Shown: piece after piece, positions 1-13,619 of the stretch
Position numbering within the stretch: the first letter of the stretch is position 1
How the letters are laid out: the number at the start of each line of letters is the position of its first letter
Origin: Chrysoperla carnea
Taxonomy: Eukaryota; Arthropoda; Insecta; Neuroptera; Chrysopidae
NCBI RefSeq assembly: GCF_905475395.1
Contig: NC_058337.1
Location: 99,194,368 to 99,258,367, forward strand
Reading direction: 5' to 3'
Length of the DNA stretch: 64,000 nucleotides
Position numbers and translations under genes: made by a program
Notes under the pieces: model-generated
The model's database searches: none
What the model saw: only the letters and a program-made list of their open reading frames with translations
Told to the model about the DNA's origin: nothing

Positions 1-721
1 CATTCAACAATACAAATTGTGAATAAACTCTATTGTAATTACCTTTTAATTATTTTATAATTAGTTCAATAGGTATTATCAATATGTTTTTTATCTCATA
101 AGAATTTCATACTTATTTAATTAGTTTCTTTAAAATCAATCAATAATTTTTAAAATACTTAAGTGGACAAAAAAACTCCTATTTTTCGAATCAGAATCTT
201 TATAGTAATATATTATCCATTAGTTGATTCCAGTTTGTGTAACAAATCCACAACAAGATATTTCTATATAGGGTGTACAAAGGGGATGGATAAGTAGATA
301 CACAGTTATCTTGTTATTACTAAAAGGTATTAGTTTCTTTATTAAAATAAATTTAAATTTTAAATTAAATTAAATTTTTTTATTTGATTCAAGACTTTAC
401 AATCTTTTTACGAATAGTTCCTGCATTAATCAACGAAAACAAAAATTATTCGAAATTGTAAGAAAATAAAAATAACTCAGTTATAACATTCTATATGCAC
501 GTAAACAAATCATAAGATTTAAAATCTTATTGTTAGAGACCAAATTATAGTAACTACACTTACAGCATTAACCTGTTATTCATTTAGAAGGAACGACCAA
601 ATCATCAAAATTGTTCGAAGGTAATAAAAAACTTTTTTAATATGGGAAATATTCTCAACATATAGCAAGCCATACAAGTTTAAAGCATTGAAAGAGAATT
701 TTCTGAAGAAACTTTAACGCT

Positions 722-1045
722 CTACTCATACAAAGGGCAAATAAATAACAAATGATTAAAGTTTTCGACTTCGTTACGGTTACAAATAGTGCAAACGGCA
801 GCCAAATCAATTACATAACTTATTTTGTTGATGACGATACGTAAAATGTGGTTGTTATAGGTACGAAGTTGTGCAAAAACTCGAATGAATGATAGGGGAC
901 AGTTGAAAGCCAAATATTTCTCGGATCCACCCCTGACTATCAAGTCTTTGTACATCAAGTTGTGATATGATAAAGCAATTCTTTCACGGTCTTGTAGGGC
1001 ATAGAAAGTTTGAAAATTGTTAAGAATTGTTTTTAGACAGGAGTT
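722..1045 (-). pseudogene. LINE reverse-transcriptase C-terminal fragment
   Basis: The minus strand reads open from about 1045 to a stop at 722. The C-terminal part (NCPLSFIRVFAQLRTYNN, CTICNRNEVENFNHLLF, ICPLYE) is the cysteine/histidine tail found at the end of many insect R1/Jockey-type LINE polyproteins. Before it comes TFYALQDRERIALSYHNLM, still in frame. The RT catalytic core is missing, so this is a 5'-truncated, dead copy. Clade assignment is inferred from the tail motif only. Confidence 0.7.
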
Positions 1046-1467
1046 TCTTTATTATTCGTTCGTATGATTTGTAAGAAAATTTGATCCTCTTGTTTCTGAA
1101 GCTATCTGAATACATGCCTGCGAAAATAACGTGTGCGGTAGGTGTTGACATAGGGGAGTTGCAAAAATATTTTTAAAACTATTGCCTCTTTTCTGCAATT
1201 AAAATATATCCCATTCCGGGATAAGTCATTTTGGTTTTATCATTCCCGACAATTTTCACTGGGATATTGACCCACACGGGTCGTTTTAGCATATTTAGAT
1301 GATGGTGGAGCTATTTGAAAATCCTATGAAATCGTGATGACGAACCACAAAGGCTTTACTTTAGTATTTTACGTTTTTAGAAACGATAAAATCGGATTTT
1401 CCCTATATTGGGAAGTTAATGTCCCAACGTTGCCTCTCTAAGCTACATCTAGTAATTTAAATTACAA
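1046..1467. other. No gene seen
   Basis: Intergenic A+T-rich DNA with a slightly less A+T-rich patch around 1200-1440. No ORF or recognised repeat. The stretch 1-721 is likewise empty. Confidence 0.5.
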
Positions 1468-1685
1468 TATAATAATAATAATAATAATAATAATGGGGTT
1501 TAACCTCCATTCCTCCGGCATAAACGTCTATAACGGAGGCCACATACATCATTATTTTTAGTCTTTATTTATTCATTTATTCTTGCTGCCTGGATTCGAA
1601 CCCGCAACCTATGGCTTAGTATTCAAACGGTTAAAGTCGATTACGCTTTAACTCGCTTGACATCTTAGCCTCTTTAAATTGCAAT
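1468..1685 (-). mobile_element. tRNA-derived SINE with (ATT)n tail
   Basis: On the minus strand, a tRNA-like head at about 1685..1585 has a perfect polymerase III B box (GGTTCGAATCC, near 1592-1602) and an A-box-like stretch near 1650. A body of about 90 bp follows, then a tail of ATT repeats at 1468-1494. Head, body and simple tail are the SINE layout. It is not a functional tRNA: the cloverleaf does not close. Confidence 0.7.
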
Positions 1686-1689
1686 ATCT

Positions 1690-4559
1690 TAAACTTGAAC
1701 AGAAAAAGCATGATTGTATAATTGATTTTTCAATGAGTTTCAATAACTATCGCATTATATTTATGTCATCTTTTTCATTTAATCTCTACGCTGCAATCTT
1801 AATTTAACTTTAGCATATAAGGAAAAATCATATAATCGATTTAATTGCATTAAAAGAATTACATACTATCTTTTAAAATACGTAGGGTAAACAAAAGTAA
1901 GACGAACAGACATTTCATTACATTGAAGCTATTTTATGCAATCTCAGAATAAGATATGTCACTAGATACGTCATATTCTTCTGTAAAAGGTGTATGTCTT
2001 TGATTATATAATTTATAAATACATATTTTATTTACTTATGTATAGTGCCCTTTTAGCAACCGAGACATTAGCACGATGTCAAGTGGCTTTTTACGTAACA
2101 CTTATAAGAATATCTCAAAAGTGATCCAGTGACTACCAGATCTACACTCCTTGTACGTCAACCTAGTACTCTCTTAATCCCGGACAGGGGGTGAAATACT
2201 TCAATAAATTACAAATTACCCCCCCGATCGCCAGACAGCTAATGAAGAAATTTTTTAGGCATACAACTGTAATAATTATATGCCATCTTTGAAAAACCAT
2301 TGATTTGACGACAAAGTAAGACGCGGCGACTGTAAAATCCTTTTTTTCTTATTCTAATAAATCAAAAGATTAGTGGCCTAAGTCTACAGCTTAACCAACT
2401 ACGCTATTGATACTATGCTATAAAAATGACCAATATGCTTATTTCAAACTCTCTGTTAACTGGTAACAACAATCTTCATGAAGTTGACTCAATCACATAT
2501 GGACTAGACATGATAGATATGCGATCATAGTAACCGAATACTCTATTTAAAGAAAACGCAAAGAAATTTTCTTTTATTTAATCGATTCGCTTTATTTACA
2601 CGATTTTATTTATTCCAACTAAGTATAACTTTATTTTCAATCAATAAAAGGCATGACTAAAATCAATCTCTTTCATAGAAGTAATGATTTTGTTTATTTA
2701 ACTTCTGTGATTTTGTATCAATAAATTCATATTTTATATACAATCCCATTCTATTGTAAACGCAAATATTTAGCTGTAGGTACTTGTTCCATTCATTAGA
2801 AAATTGTTTGAAAGTATTTTTACTTTATTTCAATATGAAACGACCAACTTAGGGATGAGGTTATTATTATTTAAATTTTTTTTCAGTGTATATTTATTCT
2901 TGCCGGTACCCATTGCGACTTTATTTTAACCATAAACACATCGATAAATACTGAAAAACAATTATATATGTTATACCTCGCGACTACTTTATAAGAAATT
3001 TCATAATAATTGGCCTAGTTTACGATTATATTATAAACATATAAATAATATAATTTATATTATTTTATAAATCTTACAAAATTTATATTATTCTAAATGT
3101 GTTGAACAATATTATTATTATTATTATTATTATTATATTAAAGACTTTTATTGATATTTAAATATTATAAAATCCATCTTATTTTAATGATTTATACTTT
3201 AATAAAAACATTGATTAAATATCTATATATATTTAATATTTATCTTGTATAATGACTAACACTAATGTTTAAATAAAATTAATTTAAAAAATTTACATAA
3301 TTTAATAAATTAATGTTTCAAACATAATTAAAAAATATCAGATAAATCTAGTTGTTATAGATATTATACCTATTACTTATAGTCTATTATCGTTTCATCT
3401 AATATAAATATAAAATCCCTTGTGAAACTGACTCAGTCTTTCATTCACTCACTGACTCATCAATTTAAATTATAATTCACTTCTAGATATGATAGAAAGA
3501 TGCAGTTTTTTGCATTCGACGGAAAATGCCCTGAAACCTCCGGGAAAAAATCAGACAATAGACAACTTAAATTTTTTAATTTCTCCCTTTCCGAAAATCG
3601 TAAAAAACCCTCAAGACTATGTTTTCAGGCTTTTTATATTATACTTCAAGTTCGATAAAAAATACTGTCTTTTACTACGGCAAAAAACCAAAAAACTTAA
3701 ATTCTAACGATACCTCAATAAATGAAATCCATTTAGTCGTTCGGATGTAAAGTGTTAATAAATAATTACACATATATATTTAGGTCCAGAGGGATACTTC
3801 AACATTAATAATGTCATGCCAACTTTAATTTCATTTCCAGAATAACATATCAACCATACAGAAAACATTGCTTACTTTGTAAATACAGTAGAATCTCGAT
3901 AATTTAAACCTAGATAACGTAAAAACCTCTAAGTATAAATTATTAACTTTTCTCCCTTCGGAATATAAAACTTCTTTTACATAAAATACAAAGCCTCAAT
4001 AACTTAAACGAATATTTCGAATAATTTGTGCATTGGACCTCAGTAACTTCAAATAATGTTTTCATGGCCTGAATAATTTGAAGCATCTATATAACCTAGT
4101 GTATCTATGGACACACGTCAACATAAATACGTGTAAACACTTCATTTGTGGCTATAAAAACATATTTAAACTAATATAGGTTCAAAAAATTTTCCAGACC
4201 TACGGTTTAGGAAGCATTAATGTGGGCTTAAAACAGACTATTTATTTTCCCGAATTTTACACCGTTTTGATCACTTTATGAGCAAAAGAACACAATGTAT
4301 TAAAACCGTGACTCAACTGTAAAATTATGATTTGATTTCAGTTAATTTACGATATTTAAAATGTAATAATATATTCCGCCTGCCAGTAATTGATATCCCG
4401 CCCAAAACTAAACTAAATAGATTAACCGTACACACATTATTATATCGATTAATAATTTCACATACAGATAGATTATACCGATTTGATAAAAATTCTTCAA
4501 CCTCTATATTTTGTTCAGTATTGCAAAATTATTTTATACTTTGCAGAAGTGATGGAAAA
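1690..4559. other. Gene-free A+T-rich stretch
   Basis: Holds a (TTA)n microsatellite at about 3111-3137 and the Helitron-like fragment at 3.4 kb. 3890-4100 has aatctcgataatttaaacc-type phrases that look like an old repeat. Nothing coding is supported. The gaps 5641-6134 and 6403-7447 are similar. Confidence 0.5.
3398..3500 (+). mobile_element. Possible Helitron-like 5' end fragment
   Basis: The sequence begins atctaatataaatataaaa and runs into gactcagtctttcattcact, cactgactcatcaa. This resembles the 5' end of insect Helitron-like repeats and the stretch at 44465-44660. No 3' CTAG end is identified. Confidence 0.3.
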
Positions 4560-5640
4560 ATAGTTACTTGTAAACTAAGATCTAAACATATATGCTTCAG
4601 CGTGATATCTATCAAGGCTAAACCCTTGGTCAGCTTTATTCTGCATCTCTCTAATCCCCCTTTTCTTGCGCTTGCGAGAAAAGCCTGTGGTTCCATAGCA
4701 GATAGAATGCTTCAGGGGACCCATCTATTCTATATGGATAACTTGAAACTCTATACTTTTTCTAAGAGCAATATGTTTGATGCTCTCAAAGCTGCCCATC
4801 AGTACACGAAGGCCTTTGGCATGAAATTCGCTCTACACATACTTAGGTGTTGATGAAAGCTCCATACAGAGCGTGGCTACAGAAATCTCTTCGGGGCAGT
4901 TATAGGCACCGTTTTAAACAAAGCTTTGAATCAGAATCGTCCGGGATACATTAGATTCGTGCTACTGTTATGCTTGTCAAGCTCATCTTACTCCATTCTT
5001 TTGATCAATTGGGCAAGAGCTTAAGGAACTTGACAGATGCGCTCAAAATCATGAATATCTGTCGTAGTTTGTATACATGTTTTTCTGTGCCCCGAAAGTA
5101 CCTTCCACGTCACCCAGTAGAGGTATTCTGTTCGTCGACTCCTCTTATGGCACTCGTGCAGCATCACGAGTTGCAGGATAAAGGAGCATTCTTCTTCTCT
5201 GCAGAAAAACACATAGCATTTAACTGGGTTTTGTGTTTGATCCGAATAATCATAATCTAGAATATCTAGATGATTAATTGTGTCCTTCTCTCCAAGTCTC
5301 TTCTGCTCAGCTTTGAAACGAGCTGAGATACGCTGGCTCTTTGTAGATTATCGTAATCTCGACCATCAGGATATGTTCTACAGTCATCTTGACACCTGAA
5401 CGTCTCCCCATCAATCCCACGTTCTCTTTCCTTAGATTAGCAGGACTCAAGTCCGAAACAGAAGGCTTTGTCTGCCCAAGATGGTGTAATAGCAACTCTA
5501 GCACACCAAAAGTATGTACATACATCGCCACAACGCTTCTTTTCGAGTACCTACTGTACTGCTTCCTGAGATACAAATTTGAAGCGGATCCTACGCCAGT
5601 TCTACCATATGCACAAAGAAAGATCTAGTCAGTCGTCAAG
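4560..5640 (+). pseudogene. Decayed non-LTR reverse transcriptase (R2-like type)
   Basis: A less A+T-rich block carries pieces of one RT in order but in shifting frames. LFYMDNLKLYTFS is the catalytic box, with YMDD changed to YMDN (near 4725-4770). Then come GMKFAL (near 4820) and, in another frame from 4837, TYLGVDESS. After a stop and a shift, LHSFDQLGKSLRNL, RSLYTCFSVPRKYLPRH (about 4990-5120) matches the post-RT region. Finally GLKSETEGFV (about 5430-5470) matches the ETEG motif near the C-terminus. The order of motifs is that of R2-type and related LINEs. The lost catalytic aspartate, stops and frameshifts make it dead. The N-terminal and endonuclease parts are not seen. The exact clade is uncertain. 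Confidence 0.7.
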
Positions 5641-6134
5641 AACGATAAATGCATTATCTTCTAGAATTTGTTCTCTGCGCAGCAGAAACAAAAATAGTCC
5701 CTAAACAGAAATCGTTCTGCACGTATTCCACTCAGTATTTCATTAAGTAGTTTGAGCCATTTCGGCTGTTAATTCATAATAATAAAATATAAAAATGATA
5801 AGATAATAATAAAATAAAAATGGTTTGATCGAATGTTAAAATTATTCAAGTTGTTTAATTTAATCTTGATCGAAATAAAATTATATTCAATAGGCTGGCT
5901 GTATTTGTTTTTAGTTAAATCAGTTAAATATTATTTAATTTAACATCATAAATATATTGATTAGAACATAAAATAGGTTTAACATTACAGAATAAATAGC
6001 TTAGTTTACTTATATTTTTAACCAGTATTTTTCTATTATAATATATTGATACGATTTAAAAGGTAAGATAAATTGTTGTACCTTGATGTGCTCCTAGGAT
6101 CTTTTTTCAATTTCTTGAAGAACCATAAAGTTCA

Positions 6135-6402
6135 AATTTAAAAAATGTTCCTTATAAATAAATAAAGAACTTTTGTTTGAAACATTTTTTCGTAAACATC
6201 ACTGTTTACCAGTGAGAGTGCAAATTAGATGCAAATTATATAGTATGTATTATGTGCTAATATCAGTTATGTGTTTTTGTCATGCATGTATGTCTGACTA
6301 TCTTTATTTATTTGATGTAAAAAACAAACGATTGCATTATCAACACTATCTATATATGGTATTTCAACAATTAACTCAGTCAATTGTTTGTTTTCACTTG
6401 TT
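6135..6402 (-). repeat. Repeat family A, copy 1 (truncated)
   Basis: The minus-strand copy ends with the family's start motif, read here as tcaattgtttgttttcactt. It also has the block ttttgtttgaaacattttttc then gtaaacatcactgtttacc. The half with the gacagacagacaaccgg block is missing. Confidence 0.75.
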
Positions 6403-7447
6403 TTCAAATGGCTTTAAAAAGCATTTAAATTTAAAATGTGATCGAAAGGACAGGTACAAGACTCTATCATACGATATAGCGTACGCAAAATATGCATAAG
6501 AAATTAAAACACCCACTAAGTTATGATTTTATGTCAGTGATGTACACTACCTGTTGCATTTATAATGGTCATTGACTTTTGAAATGGAATTCGAATTGTA
6601 TCGTGATATAAAGTTTCATTGGTATAAAGCAAAGCAAAACATAATTTCTGAACTTGTTTGTTACCATTGATATTCCTCCAATTCCTAGAACAAAATGGTT
6701 AACATTCATGCTGGGTATTTTCTTATTTTATCTATTAGTTCAATAATATTCTCCAAAAACACAAAAATTCATCGCCATAGAATTTTGTTACCTCAAACAA
6801 TTTTGTTCCTTTTGATAATAATGTGACTAACCCGAAGTTGTCGGGCAAAACGGTTTTTGTATTCATTATTCAATAAGCTCCCTACTATAATAACAAAAAA
6901 GAGCCATTTTCGTCGTTTAGACTGTGCATAACTATGCCATACACTATTTTCTAAGAGAGTACATTTTTATCAATGAAAATTATGCAGATGGGCCACAACA
7001 CTAAATAGCTAGTAATGAAACGTCCGTAAACGTAGAAGGTGGTTCATCTGTAAGTCACATAGAATCTCTTTATCGTCTTTTTGAATACAAAACATAAAAA
7101 AGTTGGATTAATCATTGTCGACATCATAAAAAACTTGATGCAAGATCTGATAGTTTAATATATGGTTACTGTAATATTAATATATCCATTATTATTAATA
7201 GTATAGTTGCCTTACATAAATTATCATTAAAGCATCGATACAATTATTAACCATCAGAAAATTTGGTTATAGAAGCGTTTTAGAAATAAATTTTACTATA
7301 AATTATCATCAGGCCATTTTTCGGATAGTTTAGTACTTACAGAAAAATTTGCGTTCAAAGATCTAGAAAATAAAATTTTTATTATTTATTTTAACTTTAT
7401 AACTCTGGAATAGATAGAAATTTTTCTGTAAATAATAATTTTACAGA

Positions 7448-7860
7448 AACAAGTGAAAACAAACAATTGACTGAGTTAATTGTTGAAATACCATGTATAG
7501 ACTTTGTTGATTATTCTATCACATAACACATACATACATGTCACACATACATAACTGATATTACTATACATACTAACTATACAATTTGCGCCCTCACGGG
7601 TAAGCAGTGATGTTTACGAAAAAATATTTCAAACAAAAGTTGTTTATTTTTTTAATGGGAACATTTTTTACATTTAAACTATTGTTCTATCTCTGACGAT
7701 TTTACAATAAGACCCACTTGACCTATGTTGCTCATTTACGAACTCGGCCTCTCTTTTTACGTCCTCAGCACGCTATAAAAATTTCAGCTCGATATCTTTT
7801 TTTGTTTTTGAGTTATCGTGTTCACGGACAGATAGACAGACAGACAACCGTAAATGGACT
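7448..7860 (+). repeat. Repeat family A, copy 2
   Basis: Starts aacaagtgaaaacaaacaat and continues with ttgaaataccatgtatag. It carries the gtaagcagtgatgtttacg block and the cagacagacaacc block, and stops short of the usual catatacatggtat end. It forms an inverted pair with copy 1. Confidence 0.8.
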
Positions 7861-8237
7861 CTCGGCTCTTACTAACAACAATCGACTTTTCCTGTAACTG
7901 ATATAATAATTAAAATGTATATATTAATATTAATTATAATTTAATAATAAAATTAATATTAGCGGGAAGTTATTAGAAATTTAAGTTCTAAAAGCCATAT
8001 CCACACGACTTATTTATAATAAATTCATGTAATTTACAAACTAACGTCTATAAAACTGTTATTATTGCAATATATAAAATAATTTTTTTTAAATTTATCA
8101 TAAAATGATATCATGTAAAAAATTAGATGATTTTAAGAAAGACAAGTTGACAGATTACATACAATAAACCAACTGCAATGTACTTCTAGAAACTATTGGT
8201 TTAGTAATAATAAATATACAGCTAGATATAATAAGGT

Positions 8238-8630
8238 ATTCGTTGTGTGCGTAGTCATGGTAGGGACAATAAAATCGATGCCAGCGCTTTAAGTGAAAAA
8301 TTTTGGAGTTAAAGGGGGCTGTTATGACTAATTTGCAATTCTTTACATGTTAATGTAATAGAAATGTCAAATTAAAATTATTGAAAAACACTCATTAATT
8401 AAACTTAATGCATTAAAAATTGTGAAAATAAGAAATCAAATTGAACAAATATTATTTTTCAAATGTAAATTATCATAATTATTTATTTAAATTTGTGAGA
8501 CAAGCATATAAAATTTTAAATGTAAGTCTTAAATGCAATCCATACAATTATATATGCATCCATACAATTCTATAATTAAAGTAGTGTATCGTTACCATGG
8601 AAACGAAACTCACGCACGGAGCGAATATAA
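8238..8630 (+). repeat. Repeat family B, copy 1
   Basis: Begins attcgttgtgtgcgtagtca, then aaaatcgatgccagcg, gttatgactaatttgcaatt and tcgttaccatggaaacg, and ends near cacgcacggagcg. It shares this order with copies at 31.2, 41.1, 47.5 and 57.9 kb. No coding sequence or clear terminal inverted repeats. Type unknown; it keeps the uninterrupted site that copy 3 lost. Confidence 0.8.
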
Positions 8631-9585
8631 GTACTTACAGTTCAATACATTTTCAATCAAAGATATCAGTTTACATGGAGAAAATAACAACCTAACATAA
8701 ACGCCATGTTATATGTCACGTGCTCATTTGTCGATTACATCACAAACACCAACATTATGTCCAGTTTTTTATTTTACTTTACTAAGTATTTATTAGAATT
8801 TTATATATTTTCTAGGGTTCAGTTTAAGAATCATGATTTAGAATCAATATTTTATTTGGGGGCAAACAGTAGTAGTCCACGGAGCAGCACCTTTTTTGTT
8901 AAATGATCAATACTTGGAACTTCGTGAGTGGTCAAACTTTCTCTCTACGACTTTTTTCAAAATTGCTGCGTTTTCAAATTAGCATGACACTGCAGGGAAT
9001 TTGTCAGACACTATGACATCAATAATTATTAAACAAATCAACAAAAAAGGACTATGTATGTATTGAAAAACAGAAATACGCTCATTTAAGCTAAGTCGTG
9101 AAGGGAAAGTTTGGTATACTCGTCTAAAGAAAACTACTCGTGTAGTCTCAAGTATGTATTAATCATTTAACAAAAATGATGCTGTCCCGCGGACTATACA
9201 AATTTGCTAGTCAGTTACGAATGATTTTAAAACAGTTTTTTTAACTAAAGATAAATTAAGGCTTTAGTTAGACTAGAAATGCTTATTCGAATTTTGAAAT
9301 ACTAATAAGAAAACAGGCAAAATATATTATCAAGCTGACGAGTCCTTCACAAATTGTACCCCCCTTAACTATCAAAAATATTTAAACTGTTAGGTTCCAA
9401 CGCTACAATTGACAATTATTTTTGAAAATAAACTCAGAAATAATAAGAATCAAGAAAATATATAACTTAGATTAATTAATGGTCATGACAATTGATCACA
9501 ATGGACAATATTGGCTACAAGAGAAGAATGGAATTTGAAGATAGAATTTGCCCATTAAAGGTATGGCCAACCCGTGGGTCAGTGA

Positions 9586-9951
9586 GCTGAAATTTTTATA
9601 GCGTACTAAATCGTAAAAAGTGAGACAGTCGAGTTCCTAAATGAGTAACATAGGTCGATAGGGTCTTGACTCCGTAGGACCCATCTTATAAACAGTCAGA
9701 GATAGAACAAAAGTTTAAACGTAAAACATGTTCTTTATAAACAACTTAAATTTGAAACCTTTTTTCGTAAACATCACTGTTTACCCACAACGGCGCAAAT
9801 TTTATAGTATGTATTATATAGAAAAATCAGTTATGTGTGTGTGGATATCTTTCTTTACTTACATGACGAAAAAAAGCAAACGATTGCGTCATTAACACTG
9901 TCTATACATAGTATTTCAACAATTAACTCAGTCAATTGTTTGTTTTCACTT
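9586..9951 (-). repeat. Repeat family A, copy 3
   Basis: Minus-strand copy from agctgaaatttttatagcg to tgtttgttttcactt. It includes the gacccatct and gtaaacatcactgtttaccc blocks. The distal catatacatggtat end is missing. Confidence 0.75.
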
Positions 9952-10624
9952 CTTTTTATTTGCATTTACTTTGCTACACAAACAGTACAAAATTTGGCTA
10001 ATTTCGGGACACCAAAACTAATTTTTTTTAGCTAATTGATACTAGCTTCTTGATTATGGAGTTTAGAATTAGTAATTTTGAAACTTTTTCATTAATTTAA
10101 GTTGTCTGGAAATTGACCGATTTTGTGTTATGAAATAGACAAAAAATCGAAAGCAAATGTTTCATAAAATCAGTAAATAGGAAGAATACAGACTCGACTC
10201 ACGCTTAGTAAAAATCCAGTTAAAAAAGCCAATGGTAGTTTTCACACGTAGATACTTATTCAAATAATGCAATCAAATTTTTCGGCGTTAATAGCAAAAA
10301 ACATAACGCTTTATTATAATTATTTCATATACCTACAGAATCCTCATAAAATTATGCTAATACGGTGTAAGTTCGTTGCACTAAATTGCATGTTCTTTAT
10401 TAAAATAGTATCATTTTATTACTGATTGTTGTGAACATGAAACACGCGCATAAATTGAAAAAAATAATTAATAAAAATAAAATATAGTAAATAAAAGTGA
10501 AGATAACAACTAACAGAGTTAATTGTTAAATATTCTGCATATGTTTGGATATTAATTAGAAAAGTAACGAAAACATACTTATCAAAATTGACCCATGTTG
10601 GTTGTTTCCTGAAGTTGGTCCAGT

Positions 10625-11085
10625 TGACTGCGCAGGATTGTACAAAAATGCTTATAAAAAGATTTGGTACAATAAAAGATGTTACAAAAATCGGCTAATA
10701 ATGAAAAAAGAAAAAAACCGCTCGTATTTTGTTAAAATCTCATGGAATGTGTTTCTTAAGTGTCAAATGTCATTATAGTAACTTACAAAATTAATAAATA
10801 GGCAACTTGTATGACGTAAATGCTAAGCTTTTGTCAAATGATCGAAAACTATTATGCATTTATAACTTACATGTAGTACAAGTTGCCTACATAACTTAAC
10901 TTTTGCATTGACCGTTTCACTTAATTAACAATTTATTGTTTATTAACAAATAGAAACATTTGCGCCACTAACTCATGCTTTAGTAATGATATTTGACACC
11001 TAAGAAACACATTCCATGAGGTTTAAGCAAACTGCGGACGGTTTCTTTCATTTCCTTTTATTTGTAAAATCTTTAACTGTACTAA
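10625..11085. repeat. Long imperfect palindrome (foldback element)
   Basis: Nested inverted arms share one centre near 10880. The outer arms are 10741..10775 and 10985..11019 (ggaatgtgtttctta against taagaaacacattcc). The inner arms are near 10799..10812 and 10878..10890 (taggcaacttgta against tacaagttgccta). Weaker pairing extends to about 10625 and 11085. No ORF. A non-autonomous foldback element is the likely nature. Confidence 0.7.
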
Positions 11086-11915
11086 TTATTATGTTTTAAT
11101 ATGCTTCACGATTGTAAGAATAAAGGTCATATAGGCACGGCTAGTTTTACTTTGGATGGGCTATTTTGATTTATAACTAGATATTCGTTGCGTACAAAAG
11201 CACAAGCTGAAATACTTGTAAGTTCTATATATTTGCATTCTATTATTAATAGCTTTACACAATGGTTTCCTCAATTTTGTAATAATATTGACTAGTATTT
11301 TTAGTAAATTATACAATTTATTTAATATATTATTGAATAAATTATATAATTTATTACAAATTGCTGGGAAACTTTTGCAAAGTTAAACATTTAAGGCAAA
11401 AATTTATAAATTTAAAAAAAGTATTAAGCTGAAAATAACTAAGGCAATTTCTAGGGATCTATTTATCACTGGCAATATTCGCCGCTGGGCACCGGTATAA
11501 TTAATTGAATTAAACGTTTTTTATTATAAAAATCATTTTCAAATCATTCATTAACTCAATTTAATTGTATAAAATTTTTCAGAAAATTAATAAATAGCCA
11601 CTACGCTTCACAATCTACAAAAGAAAAGTAGACTTGTGGAAATTGCATAAGAGCCCATTAAATTTAATACACGTATGTCCCTCAATTGGTGTTTTTATAA
11701 ACTAAGCTAAATTCTGTTTCATGTTCACTGTGCAACTAAGGATACTTATTTTTTTAACTAGTTCATAAAAGTTTAAATAGATGTAGCTTTATCCAACAAA
11801 AGACTGTAATTGTGTAATTATAAATGAATTTAATTTTAAACAATTTTTGTAATTTTATTGAATTAATTTTGAGAATTATGAATTTTTTAATTTGGTAAAA
11901 ATCGAATTTAAGTAA

Positions 11916-12178
11916 AACAAGTGAAAAAACAATTGACTGTGTTAATTGTTGAAATAGCATGTATAGACAGTGTTGATTTGTTGATTACGGAATCGTTTGT
12001 TTTTTTACGTCACGTAAATAAAGAAAGAAAGCCACTCTTAGATAGCCACACAGAACTGATATTCCCATAAAATGAATACTAACGAAATAATATTTCAAAC
12101 AAAAGTTGTTTACTTTTTTATAAGGATCATTTTATCATTTAAGCTTTTGCTTTATATCTCTAACAGCTTGCAAGATGG
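11916..12178 (+). repeat. Repeat family A, copy 4 (truncated)
   Basis: Starts aacaagtgaaaaaacaattg and continues to ttcaaacaaaagttgtttac and ctctaacagcttgcaag. It then diverges. It lies opposed to copy 3. Confidence 0.7.
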
Positions 12179-13548
12179 CATTTGTTAATGACTCAATTAA
12201 ATAAACATTCACTGATAATGATGTTGTACAGCTACTTAAATATTTAAAAAATGATCCAAAACGATCAAAACCATCGGTTCCATTGTCAAACGAAAATGGA
12301 TGAATAAAAACAAAAAAGTCTCTAAAACATAATTATAAGCAAACTTATTACCCAAAGGATGATTTTGATAGTAGTGATAGTGATGATGATTATTAGATAA
12401 TCATTACCATTAAAATTAAGTAATGCAAATTGAAAATATTAGTACATGTGTTTTATATTAATTTGTCAAAATTTTATTTCGTTCGGAAATTCCAAAAAAT
12501 TAATGACCAATCTTTCCAAAAAAAACAGTCAATTATTCATATTATAAGGAAAGCCTAGCCAAAATATGAAGTCATTCCTGTTCATGATTTTCGTGAAAAA
12601 ACGATTACATCAGTCTTTAATTGTTTCCAATTTAGTACCTACTTATACTTTCAAAATGATAATAGCAACTTATGTCAAAAGCTCATAGTTTTTAAATTAA
12701 ACTGCAAAAACTGAAAAAAGTCCGAAAATTTTTCAATTTTTTTACGTATTACGCAGGAAGCACAACTTTTTTGCTTGCAAAATATGGTTTTACACTCGAC
12801 CCCAAGGGCTCCAAATAATTATACCAAAAAAGTATAGCTTTACATCGTGTTTTGTGATTTTAGCTTTTTTTTTTTGTAAACTTTGACTGGCGTAGATGTT
12901 AAAGTTACAATTTTAAAACGGGTTATTACAGTGTAATGTTGAATGTCATGTAAAGTACCCTGCATAAAAATTATATACATATATAGGTCTAGAATACTGG
13001 AAACTGTTGTTATAATAATATAAGAACTGTCAGATGGGATTTGGACACAGAACTGATAATTGTAATCTCTAGTCCTTTTAATAAATCGCACACATCTTTT
13101 AATGAAGTATTTGTTTTATTATTTATTCGAACCCAGTACCTATCAGTATTGTAGGGACACGAAGATAAACACATACTAACTTAAGGTTCATAACTCGCGA
13201 GACCCAGAAATAAAAGCTTTAAAAAAATTCCCACATTAATTATTAAATGCTTATCATCCACTATACTTATATAATCATCCACTCCAAATTATCTTAACGT
13301 GAGACTCGCGCTAAACACACGATTTTGTCCGAATTACCTCACCCTAATTTTATTTATTGAAAAAATTTGTTTCAAGTAAATGTAAAAACCTAATAACTCA
13401 TAAAATTCATAATTATATTTGAATTATACTCATGTCTTATACATTTTACAATTAAATCGTTTAAAAACAAATAAATAAGTAACTCTTAATTGATTATCTC
13501 AAAACAAAAACAAAGAAAAAAAACTATTGAGCTTAAAAATTATTAAAT
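12179..13548. other. Gene-free stretch before the UBL4A-like gene
   Basis: Low-complexity and unique A+T-rich sequence. The 83-codon frame at 12840-13091 has no recognisable domain. The gaps 8631-9585, 9952-10624 and 11086-11915 are alike. Confidence 0.5.
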
Positions 13549-13554
13549 TTTATT
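13549..13554 (-). terminator. Candidate polyadenylation signal of UBL4A-like gene
   Basis: AATAAA on the minus strand, about 65 nt after the TGA of the UBL4A-like gene. In A+T-rich DNA this hexamer is common by chance. Support comes only from its position and strand. Confidence 0.4.
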
Positions 13555-13619
13555 AAATAAGAATACGGTTACACATTGATCTAAACTAAATTAAATATAT
13601 ACATCGGGTAGCAATAAAA

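Noticed and set aside
1590-1670. tRNA gene from a perfect B box
   Set aside because: The arms do not form a cloverleaf and a body plus (ATT)n tail follows, so it is a SINE head.
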